Shown here piece by piece: positions 1 through 6,965 of a stretch of DNA of 9,445 nt (the stretch's first letter is position 1; every line of letters begins with the position of its first letter). Below the pieces are notes generated by a model. The model was not told where the DNA came from. It worked only from the letters and a program-made list of their open reading frames with translations, and did no database searches. The DNA comes from an uncultured Oscillospiraceae bacterium (GTDB lineage Bacteria; Bacillota; Clostridia; Oscillospirales; Ruminococcaceae), in contig URGV01000059.1 in the NCBI GenBank assembly GCA_900547455.1, forward strand, positions 1-9,445, read 5' to 3'. Both the position numbers and the translations under genes were made by a program.

Positions 1-32
1 TTGGTGACTTTCCCCGCGACGGGAAAGTCACC
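1..32. repeat. 32-base palindromic repeat, copy 1
   Basis: Bases 3-14 (GGTGACTTTCCC) and 21-32 (GGGAAAGTCACC) are perfect 12-base inverted arms around a 6-base loop. A near-identical element lies at 9176-9207 in the same orientation, with 4 differences in 32 positions. Two of those differences (positions 13 and 22) form a compensating C-G to T-A pair change. It is not followed by a T-tract, so it is not an ordinary terminator. Function is unknown; it may be a dispersed intergenic repeat family of this genome. It begins at the window edge, so the unit may extend further left. Confidence 0.8.
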
Positions 33-218
33 CGGGGTGGAGGGGCGGAGCGCCCCCACAAGGGGAGGAGTGCAGAGGACGGGGCGCAGCCCCTCCTCGC
101 ATCGGGTCAGCAGGGGCCGAAAGCCCCTGCAAAAGGCCCCGCTCCTGCGGGGCCGCGGGGAAACGCTGACGCTCTCCCCGCACAAGCAATCTGCAAGAAA
201 AAAATTTTTATAAAAGGG
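33..218. repeat. Hairpin-dense non-coding leader before abgB
   Basis: No supportable gene lies here. The stretch holds a run of short inverted repeats: GGGGCG/CGCCCC (42-47 and 51-56), GGGGC/GCCCC (81-85 and 89-93), GCAGGGGC/GCCCCTGC around CGAAA (110-130), GGCCCCGC/GCGGGGCC around TCCT (135-154), and GCGGGG/CCCCGC (155-160 and 176-181). The last 30 bases switch abruptly to an A/T-rich leader ending in the abgB ribosome binding site. I could not identify a convincing promoter for abgB; it may lie in this structured DNA or upstream of the window. An ORF can be drawn through bases 1-213, but its product is Arg/Gly/Pro-rich and looks non-genuine. Confidence 0.65.
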
Positions 219-221
219 GTG
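214..221 (+). promoter_or_regulatory. Ribosome binding site that favours the TTG start of abgB
   Basis: The sequence AAGGGGTG (214-221) sits 6 bases before TTG at 228, the normal Shine-Dalgarno spacing. The alternative in-frame GTG at 219 lies inside this motif and would have no usable binding site of its own. Confidence 0.6.
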
Positions 222-227
222 TTCACC

Positions 228-1676
228 TTGTCCGATAAACAGAAATATCTCCAGGTCATCGACCAGCAGGCCGGGACCTTCACCGGGGTCTCCGACAAAA
301 TTTGGGAATACGCCGAGCTCTCGCTGATGGAGTTCCAGTCCGCAAAACTCTACTGCGAGGTTCTGGAAAAGGAAGGCTTCACCGTCGAGACGCCGGTCGC
401 CGGCATCCAGACCGCCTTCAAGGCAAGCTATGGCTCCGGCAAGCCAGTCATCGGCATCCTCGCCGAGTTCGACGCCCTCAGCGGCCTCTCCCAGGAGGCG
501 GGCGCTGCCGAGCGCAGGGAGCTTGTCCCCGGCGGCAACGGCCACGGCTGCGGCCACAATATGCTGGGCGCGGGCTCGCTGGCGGCTGCCTTTGCCGTCA
601 AAAAATATCTGGAGGACGGCCATCCCGGCACCGTCATCTTCTACGGCTGCCCCGGCGAGGAGGGCGGCGCGGCCAAGGCCTTCATGGCCCGCGACCGCAT
701 CTGGGAGGAGCTGGACGCCGCGCTGACCTGGCATCCGGGCAGCGTCAACCAGGTCACCTCCGGCACCTGCAACACCTGCATCCAGACCGAGTATAAGTTC
801 ACCGGCATCGCCTCCCACGCCTCCGGCAGCCCGGAGCTGGGCCGCTCCGCGCTGGACGCGGTCGAGCTGATGAACGTCGGCGTGCAGTTTTTGCGCGAGC
901 ACATGCCGCAGTCGGCCCGCATCCACTACGCCATCACCGATGCGGGCGGCAACTCCCCGAACGTCGTGCAGCCGCACGCGCAGGTGCTGTACATGGTCCG
1001 CTCGGTGCTGGCCAAGGACGCCCTGGCCCTGCAGGAGCGGGTGGACAAGATCGCCCAGGGCGCGGCCATGATGACCGAGACCACCGTGAAGAAACGCTTC
1101 ATCGACGGCTGCTCCAACACCGTCCCGAACAAGACGCTGGAAACGCTGTTCTGGAAAAACTTTAACGAGGTCGGCGTCCCGGCCCACACCCCGGAGGAGG
1201 TGGAATTTGCCAAGAAGATGATCGCCTCCTACGAGATGACCAAGAATAAACTCCCCGGAGACGCCTGCGACGAGGACGCCGAGATCGCCGAGTGGGTGGA
1301 CAAGGCAAGCGAGCACGGCACCGTGCCGCTCAACGACTTTCTGGTGCCGTACCACTTCAGCACCAAGGAGCGTCCCGGCTCCACCGATGTCGGAGACGTC
1401 AGCTGGCTGGTGCCGACCGCGCAGATCAACGTCGTCACCTTCCCGTCCAATTCGCCGGGCCACAGCTGGCAGAACGTCTCCTGCGGCCACACCTCGATCG
1501 GCCACAAGGGCCTCTTAACCGCGGGCAAGGTCATCGCCGCCACCGCCATCGACCTGTACGAGAACCCGCAGATCATCGCCGACGCCAAGGCCGAGTTTGA
1601 CAAGCGCGCCGCGGGCGGCTACTACTGCCCGGTGCCGGAGGACGCAGTTCCCACTGTCGTGGGAGGACAGTTCTAG
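228..1676 (+). CDS. abgB: AbgB-family M20 amidohydrolase (p-aminobenzoyl-glutamate hydrolase subunit B-like)
   Basis: Predicted cytosolic metallo-amidohydrolase of peptidase family M20D. E. coli AbgB works with AbgA to cleave p-aminobenzoyl-glutamate, a folate breakdown product; many Firmicutes homologues are annotated only as amidohydrolase and may hydrolyse other N-acyl amino acids. The length (482 aa from TTG) matches E. coli AbgB. Numbering from the GTG at 219, visible AbgB landmarks are GHGCGHNMLG (108-117; metal-ligand C111 and H113), FYGCPGEEGG (141-150; E147/E148, catalytic base and ligand), TWHP (170-173; H172), the Ig-like dimerisation insert around 187-300, STDVGDVSW (388-396), SPGHSWQ (412-418; H415) and the typical C-terminal YYCPVP. 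All expected ligands are present, so it should be active. TTG at 228 is preferred over GTG at 219 because of ribosome-binding-site spacing. It is a single-gene unit ending at a terminator; no abgA or abgT partner is visible. Exact substrate is uncertain. Confidence 0.92.
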   Translation: MSDKQKYLQVIDQQAGTFTGVSDKIWEYAELSLMEFQSAKLYCEVLEKEGFTVETPVAGIQTAFKASYGSGKPVIGILAEFDALSGLSQEAGAAERRELVPGGNGHGCGHNMLGAGSLAAAFAVKKYLEDGHPGTVIFYGCPGEEGGAAKAFMARDRIWEELDAALTWHPGSVNQVTSGTCNTCIQTEYKFTGIASHASGSPELGRSALDAVELMNVGVQFLREHMPQSARIHYAITDAGGNSPNVVQPHAQVLYMVRSVLAKDALALQERVDKIAQGAAMMTETTVKKRFIDGCSNTVPNKTLETLFWKNFNEVGVPAHTPEEVEFAKKMIASYEMTKNKLPGDACDEDAEIAEWVDKASEHGTVPLNDFLVPYHFSTKERPGSTDVGDVSWLVPTAQINVVTFPSNSPGHSWQNVSCGHTSIGHKGLLTAGKVIAATAIDLYENPQIIADAKAEFDKRAAGGYYCPVPEDAVPTVVGGQF

Positions 1677-1719
1677 CGGAGCGAACCCCACTTTTCAAAA
1701 GGATTTTGTTGATTGCAGC

Positions 1720-1767
1720 AAAGGCCGATTTGCCGCCTTCCGAGGGCGGCGGGTCGGTCTTTTTTTC
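1720..1767 (+). terminator. Rho-independent terminator after abgB
   Basis: A GC-rich stem is formed by GGCCGATTTGCCGCC and GGCGGCGGGTCGGTC, counting several G-U pairs, with a short TTCCGAG-like loop, followed directly by seven T residues (1760-1766). The stem sequence and tail resemble the opposite-strand terminator at the right end of the window. Confidence 0.85.
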
Positions 1768-1845
1768 TTTTTTGCGAGGAGGGCCTCGGAAGCAAGTCGT
1801 CAGACTTGGCTCCTGCTTCCCGTTTTATTCTCTCTGCCGAGAGGC

Positions 1846-1986
1846 GGCGGCGTCCGGGAGATTGGCAGCCACGACGAGCTGATGGCCCTGCAGGGCCGCT
1901 ATTACCGGATGTGGCAGGCGCAGGCCCAATACTACCAGGAGGACCAGAAGATGCACGACTACCTGCGCGAGCGGCAGCAGGCGTAA
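1846..1986 (+). pseudogene. C-terminal remnant of an ABC exporter ATP-binding domain
   Basis: About 46 codons in one frame, ending at TAA (1984-1986), encode a recognisable end of an ABC exporter nucleotide-binding domain. It begins GGVREIGSHDELMAL and continues with a G-RYYRMW-QAQAQYY helix; E-G-(S/T)-H-(D/E)-EL followed by an aromatic-rich helix is the family hallmark after the H-loop. Nothing upstream in this frame matches Walker A, signature, Walker B or membrane segments. The open frame instead runs back through the abgB terminator into abgB out of frame. There is no start codon with a ribosome binding site. It is therefore probably what remains of a deleted transporter gene. It is not a copy of either ABC gene downstream, whose ends differ. 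A 33-base hairpin (GGAAGCA/TGCTTCC arms, 1788-1820) lies just before it. Confidence 0.72.
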
Positions 1987-2024
1987 AAAAAAGAGGCTCA
2001 GGATTTTTTCCGGGCCTCTTTTTT
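1987..2024. terminator. Rho-independent terminator, probably bidirectional
   Basis: AAAAAAAAGAGGC and GCCTCTTTTTT form a symmetrical stem directly after the stop codon of the ABC remnant. There is a T-tract on the plus strand and an A-tract (T-tract on the minus strand) on the other side. It is likely the original terminator of the lost ABC gene and now insulates the MarR operon. Confidence 0.85.
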
Positions 2025-2084
2025 GTGTCATCGAGCAGAAAATCCATCATCCTGTTAAAAAACTATGAATCCTTTTCAGCCATA

Positions 2085-2113
2085 TTGACAATGAACCGGG
2101 CAGGCGATAAAAT
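2085..2113 (+). promoter_or_regulatory. Sigma-A promoter of the MarR-ABC-ABC operon
   Basis: A perfect -35 box TTGACA (2085-2090), a 17-base spacer and a near-consensus -10 box TAAAAT (2108-2113) lie in an AT-rich stretch that contrasts with the GC-rich genes. The boxes sit about 54 bases before the MarR start codon. Confidence 0.88.
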
Positions 2114-2147
2114 ACTTAAGTAAGATAATTAATCAGGTTAAATAATT
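2113..2147. promoter_or_regulatory. Candidate MarR operator dyads
   Basis: TACTTAAGTA (2113-2122) is a perfect 10-base palindrome overlapping the end of the -10 box and the predicted transcription start. A second, imperfect 21-base dyad with arms AATTA and TAATT spans 2127-2147 (7 of 10 pairs match). MarR proteins usually bind such AT-rich dyads over their own promoter, and the gene just downstream encodes one. Binding is inferred from position and symmetry only. Confidence 0.5.
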
Positions 2148-2166
2148 GCGGAGAAAGGAGAAAAGC

Positions 2167-2721
2167 ATGGAGCAGGAGCAGAGCCGCTCGATGCGGATGT
2201 TTCAAATCATGGACCGGCTGCGCCGCGCGTGGTCGGAATTTCACCCGTCGACCGACCTAAATAAGTCCCAGCTGGGCACCCTGCTGATTCTGCGCCACGG
2301 CACGGCCAAGCCCTGCGCACCCGCGCAGCAGACCCAGCACAAGCCGATGACCATGTCGGAGCTGGCCGCCAGGATGGGGCAGAGCATGCCGGCTGTCAGC
2401 CAGCGCATCAGCAAGCTGGAGGCGATGGGCTATGTCCGTCGCCAGACCGACCCCAAGGACCGGCGCACCACCTGGATCCACCTGACCGATGCCGGCATCG
2501 AGCAGCTGGAGCAGACCTATCGGAATATGGTCCGGCGGATGGAATGGATTATGGAGCGGATGGGGCAAGAGAACACCGAGATGATGTTCCAGGGAATGGA
2601 ACGTCTGGCGCAGGTGATGGAGCTGATGAACAGCGAAAGCCGCTTGTCCGCCGCCGCCAAAGAGGGGGATTCCCACCCCGCAGACCCCAACGGGGAAACA
2701 AAACAAACAGGAGAGGTTTGA
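2167..2721 (+). CDS. MarR-family transcriptional regulator
   Basis: A 184-residue winged helix-turn-helix regulator, expected to act as a dimeric repressor in the cytoplasm. ATG at 2167 is chosen because AAAGGAG (2154-2160) precedes it by 6 bases; an upstream in-frame TTG at 2146 has no site. Visible parts are N-terminal dimerisation helices (about 1-42), MTMSELAARMGQSMPAVSQRISKLEAMGYV (61-90) holding the helix-turn-helix, the wing with DPKDRR (95-100) and LTDAG (106-110), then C-terminal helices. There is an unusual 16-residue Pro/Gln/His-containing stretch before the helix-turn-helix (about 45-60, one Cys). A polar tail after about 160 goes beyond the usual 140-150 residue family length. 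The ABC gene starts 4 bases after the stop, and its ribosome binding site lies inside this gene, so the genes are probably translationally coupled. It likely controls the exporter; the inducer is unknown. Confidence 0.9.
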   Translation: MEQEQSRSMRMFQIMDRLRRAWSEFHPSTDLNKSQLGTLLILRHGTAKPCAPAQQTQHKPMTMSELAARMGQSMPAVSQRISKLEAMGYVRRQTDPKDRRTTWIHLTDAGIEQLEQTYRNMVRRMEWIMERMGQENTEMMFQGMERLAQVMELMNSESRLSAAAKEGDSHPADPNGETKQTGEV

Positions 2722-2725
2722 TAAC

Positions 2726-4987
2726 ATGCTGAAACTAAAGCGATACCTGAAGCCGTACATCGCCCTGTTTCTGGGGGCGATCATCCTGCTGTTCGGGCAG
2801 GCGCTGCTGGAGCTGACGCTGCCCAACTACATGAGCGACATCGTCAACGTCGGCCTGCAGCAGGGCGGCATCACCTACTCGGCGCCCAAGGCCATCGACG
2901 CGCAGAGCATGCAGCTGATGCAGCTGTTCATGTCCGAGGAGGACAGGGAGAGTGTCGAGGGCGTCTACGCCGCGCTTTCCGAAGGGGAACAGCTCACCGA
3001 ACTGCAAAAGACCTACCCGAACTTAAAGGCCGGGGACTATGCCCTCATCGAAGAGCGTTCGGAGGGGACAGATGCAGCAGACGCGGCCTTTTCCCGCGCT
3101 TCTTACGCGCTGGTGCAGGCGATGGAGTCGATTGCCGGACAGTCTGAGCAGTCCATCGGGGCGATTTCTACAGAGACGGATTCCGAATCCTCCTCTGAGG
3201 GAACGGTGGATATGGCTGCCCTCAACCAGCTGCTCCCGCTCTTGCAAAACGAGGAGATGCTGAGCGCCGAGGTGAAGGACGCCATCGACAGCGCCATCCA
3301 GGCAGCGGCCGTCACCCCGGAGAGCATGATCTCCCAGACCGGTCCTGTGCTTGTCAAGAGCTTTTACAAGGTTCTTGGCGCTGATACCGACGCCATCCAG
3401 ACCAACTATATCCTTGGCGACGGACTCAAGATGCTGGGTCTCACCGTCCTGCTCACCTGCTGCGCCATCGGCGCGGGCTTCTGCCTGGCGCGGCTGGGCG
3501 CGGGCGTCGGACGCGACCTGCGCCGGGATGTCTTTGCCAGGGTCACCTACTTTAACAACAATGAGATGGATGGGTTCTCCACCGCCTCGCTGATCACCCG
3601 CTCGACCAACGACATCACCCAGGTCCAGAACTTTCTGAGCATGGGCCTGCGCATGATGTGCTTTGCGCCGATCATGGGGCTGGGCGGCCTGATTATGGGC
3701 CTGTCCAAGTGCGTCAGCCTGGCGTGGGTGCTGGCGCTGGCACTGATTATCATGCTGGGGCTGATTCTGATTCTGTTCGCCGTCGCGCTGCCCCGCTTTA
3801 AAAGGATGCAGAAGCTGGTCGACCGTTTAAACCTGGTCAGCCGCGAGGAGCTTTCCGGCATCATGGTTGTGCGAGCCTTCGCCAACCAGTCCTTCATGCA
3901 GAAGCGGTTTGACAGCGCCAACCGCGACCTGACCGACAACACCCTCTTTGTCAACCGCGCCATGGCCACCATGATGCCGGTGATGACGCTGGTGATGAAC
4001 GGCATCTCGCTGATGATTGTCTGGTTTGGCGGCAAGCAGATCGAGCAGAGCAACCTGCAGGTCGGCGACATGATGGCCTTCATCCAGTACGCGATGCACG
4101 TCATCATGAGCTTCCTCTTTATCAGCATGATGTTCATCATGGTGCCGCGCGCCTCGGTCTCCGCCGACCGCATCAACGAGATTCTGGAGACCGAGAGCAG
4201 CGTTAAGGATAAGCCGGACGCCAGACATCTGGGCAGCGATTTTAAGGGCGTCGTCGAGTTTCAGGACGTCTCCTTCCGGTACGAGGGGGCCGATGCCGAC
4301 GTGCTCGAGCACGTCTCCTTCACCGCCCGCCCCGGCCAGACGACCGCCTTTATCGGCTCGACCGGCTCGGGCAAGTCGACCTTAATCAACCTCATCCCGC
4401 GCTTTTACGACGTCACCGGCGGGCGGGTGCTGGTCGACGGGGTCGACGTGCGCGACATCCCGCAGAAGGAGCTGCGCGATAAAATCGGCTATGTGCCGCA
4501 GAAGGGCCTGCTCTTCAGCGGCACCATCGCCACCAACCTGCGCTACGGCGACGAGGACGCGCCGGATGAGCTGCTGGGGCAGAGCGCGGACATCGCGCAG
4601 GCCACCGAGTTTATCAGCGAGCTGGAAAAGGGCTTTGACACCGAGATCAGCCAGGGCGGCACCAACGTCTCGGGCGGACAGCGCCAGCGCCTTTCCATCG
4701 CGCGTGCGCTGGTGAAGAAGGCGCCGATCTACATCTTTGACGACACCTTCTCCGCGCTGGACTTTAAGACCGACGCCAGGCTGCGCCAGGCGCTCAAGGG
4801 CTACACCGAAAACGCCACCGTCTTTATCGTGGCGCAGCGCGTCTCCACCATCATGCACGCCGAGCAGATTGTGGTGCTCGACGAGGGCAGGGTGGTCGGC
4901 ATCGGCACCCACAGGGAGCTGCTGCAGAACTGTGAAACCTACCGCGAAATCGCACAAAGTCAGCTTTCAAAGGAGGAATTGGCATAA
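2726..4987 (+). CDS. Heterodimeric ABC exporter subunit with degenerate ATP site and long extracellular loop
   Basis: A 753-residue type IV (B-type) exporter half: membrane domain, then ATPase. Likely transmembrane helices are about 11-30, 233-255, 307-327, 332-355, 414-434 and 450-472. Between TM1 and TM2 is a loop of about 190 residues (about 40-228), extracellular by family topology, including a Ser/Glu/Thr-rich stretch at 143-160. This makes the protein roughly 150 residues longer than ordinary halves. The ATPase domain (about 509-745) has Walker A GSTGSGKS (544-551), Q-loop Q592 and an intact signature NVSGGQ (647-652). Walker B reads IYIFDD, so D673 replaces the catalytic Glu. The switch loop reads VAQR, so Q704 replaces His. 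Such changes mark the non-hydrolysing site of BmrCD/TM287-288-like heterodimers. ATG has a GGAGAGG site 9 bases upstream. The stop overlaps the next gene's ATG (TAATG). The probable role is drug or peptide efflux; substrate is not predictable. Confidence 0.92.
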   Translation: MLKLKRYLKPYIALFLGAIILLFGQALLELTLPNYMSDIVNVGLQQGGITYSAPKAIDAQSMQLMQLFMSEEDRESVEGVYAALSEGEQLTELQKTYPNLKAGDYALIEERSEGTDAADAAFSRASYALVQAMESIAGQSEQSIGAISTETDSESSSEGTVDMAALNQLLPLLQNEEMLSAEVKDAIDSAIQAAAVTPESMISQTGPVLVKSFYKVLGADTDAIQTNYILGDGLKMLGLTVLLTCCAIGAGFCLARLGAGVGRDLRRDVFARVTYFNNNEMDGFSTASLITRSTNDITQVQNFLSMGLRMMCFAPIMGLGGLIMGLSKCVSLAWVLALALIIMLGLILILFAVALPRFKRMQKLVDRLNLVSREELSGIMVVRAFANQSFMQKRFDSANRDLTDNTLFVNRAMATMMPVMTLVMNGISLMIVWFGGKQIEQSNLQVGDMMAFIQYAMHVIMSFLFISMMFIMVPRASVSADRINEILETESSVKDKPDARHLGSDFKGVVEFQDVSFRYEGADADVLEHVSFTARPGQTTAFIGSTGSGKSTLINLIPRFYDVTGGRVLVDGVDVRDIPQKELRDKIGYVPQKGLLFSGTIATNLRYGDEDAPDELLGQSADIAQATEFISELEKGFDTEISQGGTNVSGGQRQRLSIARALVKKAPIYIFDDTFSALDFKTDARLRQALKGYTENATVFIVAQRVSTIMHAEQIVVLDEGRVVGIGTHRELLQNCETYREIAQSQLSKEELA

Positions 4988-6795
4988 TGGCAGGACCAAG
5001 AAACAGAATGATGCCCGGCGAAAAGGCCAAGGACTTCAAGGGGACGATGGGCAAACTGCTGACCTATCTGAAAAAATTCTTGCCCAGCATTATCCTGGTG
5101 CTGGTCTGCGCTGCGGCCAGCACCGTCTTTTCCATCTTTGGCCCCAAGGTGCTGGGCCAGGCGACCACCAAGCTCTTTGAGGGGCTGATCTCCATGCTCA
5201 CCGGAACGGGCGGCATCGATTTTGCCGCCATCGGGCGGGTGCTGCTGCTTTTGGGCGGGCTGTACCTGCTCAGCGCGCTGCTGTCCTATGTGCAGGGCTG
5301 GATCATGGCGGGGGTCGCCACAGACTTAAGCTATTCGATGCGCAGGGACATCAGCGAGAAGATCGACTGGATGCCGCTTGCCTACTTTGACCGGGTGCCC
5401 AACGGCGAGGTGCTCAGCCGCATTACCAACGATGTCGACACCATCACCCAGACGCTCAACCAGAGCCTCTCGCAGATTGTCACCAACGTCACCATGATGA
5501 TCGGCGTGCTGTGCATGATGCTCTCCATCAGCCCCCTGATGACGCTGGTGGCGCTGTGCATCCTGCCGCTGAGCGTGCTGATTGTCACCCGGGTGGTAAA
5601 GCTCAGCCAGCCGTTTTTCCGCCGCCAGCAGGAATATCTGGGCCACGTCAACGGCCATGTGGAGGAGATGTACGGCGGTCACGTCATCGTCACCGCCTTC
5701 AACGGACAGGAAAAGAGCATCGAAACCTTTGACGAGCTCAACGAAAACCTCTATCACGCGGCCTGGAAGAGCCAGTTTTTCTCCGGCGTCATGCAGCCGC
5801 TGATGAACTTTGTCAGCAATTTGGGCTACGTTGCCATCTGCGTGCTGGGCGGATTTCTGACCTTAAACGGCAGCATCACCGTCGGCGACATCCAGGCCTT
5901 CACCCAGTATGTGCGCAACTTCACCCAGCCGATCAACCAGATCGCCAACATCTCCAACGTCCTGCAGATGACCGCGGCGGCGGCCGAGCGCGTCTTTGCC
6001 TTTCTGGAGGAGGACGAGGAACCGGCCGATCCGCAGCCTTCGGTGCCGGCGGAGCAGATCGACGGCTCGGTCTACTTTGCGCACGTCCACTTCGGCTATG
6101 TGCCGGAAAAGACGATCATCAACGACTTTTCCGCCATCATCAAGCCCGGCACCCAGGTGGCCATCGTCGGCCCGACCGGCGCGGGCAAGACCACGATGGT
6201 AAAGCTGCTGATGCGCTTTTACGATGTCAGCTCGGGCGCGATTCTGCTAAATGGCTACGACGTCAAGCAGTTCACCCGCAAGGATTTGCGCGACAGCTTT
6301 GGCATGGTGCTGCAGGACACCTGGCTATATAACGACACCATCCGGGAGAACATCCGCTTTGGCCGTCTGGACGCCACCGACGAGGAGGTGCTGGCGGCGG
6401 CCAAGGCCGCGCAGGTCGACCACTTTGTGCGCACCCTGCCGCACGGCTATGACACCGTCCTCAACGAGGAGGGCACCAACGTCAGCCAGGGCCAGAAGCA
6501 GCTTTTAACCATCGCGCGCACCATCATCTCCAACCCGAAGATTATGATTCTGGACGAGGCGACCTCCAGCGTCGACACCCGCACCGAAATCCTGATCCAG
6601 AAGGCGATGAACAAGCTGACCGAGGGACGCACCAGCTTCATCATCGCCCACCGCCTGTCCACCATCCGGGATGCGGACATCATCCTGGTCATGCGCGACG
6701 GCGACATCGTGGAGACCGGCAACCACGAGGAGCTGCTGGCCAGGGGCGGCTTCTATGCCGAACTGTACAACAGCCAGTTTGCCGGCGCAGAATAA
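4987..6795 (+). CDS. Heterodimeric ABC exporter subunit with catalytic Walker B and degenerate signature
   Basis: A 602-residue exporter half of ordinary length, partner of the preceding protein. Likely transmembrane helices are about 31-54, 82-110, 163-183, 185-203, 266-290 and 298-318, with only a short TM1-TM2 loop. The ATPase domain (about 360-598) has Walker A GPTGAGKT (395-402), Q-loop Q443, Walker B IMILDE with catalytic E524, and switch H555 (AHRLST). Its signature reads NVSQGQ (498-503), with Gln for the first Gly of the motif core. That faulty signature would face the first subunit's faulty Walker B, giving one dead site. The intact signature of the first subunit faces this working Walker B, giving one hydrolytic site. 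The start codon overlaps the previous stop by one base, with AAAGGAGG about 10 bases upstream, so the two subunits should be made in balanced amounts. The gene is followed by a strong terminator. Confidence 0.93.
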   Translation: MAGPRNRMMPGEKAKDFKGTMGKLLTYLKKFLPSIILVLVCAAASTVFSIFGPKVLGQATTKLFEGLISMLTGTGGIDFAAIGRVLLLLGGLYLLSALLSYVQGWIMAGVATDLSYSMRRDISEKIDWMPLAYFDRVPNGEVLSRITNDVDTITQTLNQSLSQIVTNVTMMIGVLCMMLSISPLMTLVALCILPLSVLIVTRVVKLSQPFFRRQQEYLGHVNGHVEEMYGGHVIVTAFNGQEKSIETFDELNENLYHAAWKSQFFSGVMQPLMNFVSNLGYVAICVLGGFLTLNGSITVGDIQAFTQYVRNFTQPINQIANISNVLQMTAAAAERVFAFLEEDEEPADPQPSVPAEQIDGSVYFAHVHFGYVPEKTIINDFSAIIKPGTQVAIVGPTGAGKTTMVKLLMRFYDVSSGAILLNGYDVKQFTRKDLRDSFGMVLQDTWLYNDTIRENIRFGRLDATDEEVLAAAKAAQVDHFVRTLPHGYDTVLNEEGTNVSQGQKQLLTIARTIISNPKIMILDEATSSVDTRTEILIQKAMNKLTEGRTSFIIAHRLSTIRDADIILVMRDGDIVETGNHEELLARGGFYAELYNSQFAGAE

Positions 6796-6805
6796 GATCC
6801 TTTCC

Positions 6806-6856
6806 AGGGACCGGTTTCCCTTTTGTCAGTCAAGGGGGAGACCGGCCCTCTTTTTT
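6806..6856 (+). terminator. Rho-independent terminator of the MarR-ABC-ABC operon
   Basis: AGGGACCGGTTTCCCTT pairs with AAGGGGGAGACCGGCCCT, about 16 pairs with small bulges, around a TTGTCAGTC-type loop. TCTTTTTTC follows. It lies 10 bases after the exporter stop codon. Confidence 0.85.
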
Positions 6857-6891
6857 CTTCCGCCAGCCGCGAAAAAAGCGGGGACAGGATC

Positions 6892-6920
6892 TTGCTATTT
6901 GCCCCGTTCTTTTGTACAAT
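6892..6920 (+). promoter_or_regulatory. Sigma-A promoter of the M42 gene pair
   Basis: TTGCTA (6892-6897), a 17-base spacer and TACAAT (6915-6920) fit the sigma-A consensus. They stand 46 bases before the first M42 start codon and just after the exporter terminator. No obvious operator dyad was seen. Confidence 0.75.
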
Positions 6921-6965
6921 AGAACAGAAATAAAGCTTTGGAAAAGCAAAAAGGAGGAGAAGGGA

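Noticed and set aside
1..213. Plus-strand open frame through the left leader
   Set aside because: It is built from hairpin repeats, is Arg/Gly/Pro-rich, has no start context and is not followed by a coupled gene.
203..215. TATAAA-like -10 box before abgB
   Set aside because: No -35 box at proper distance was found, and transcription from it would begin at or inside the ribosome binding site.
1597..1845. Upstream part of the open frame that ends in the ABC remnant
   Set aside because: It overlaps the end of abgB and runs through the terminator stem and T-tract; translation gives no ABC-like sequence, so only about 1846-1986 is kept as a remnant.
2257..2826. Minus-strand open frame of 189 codons over the MarR gene
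   Set aside because: It mirrors the MarR coding frame, lacks a ribosome binding site and has low-complexity composition.
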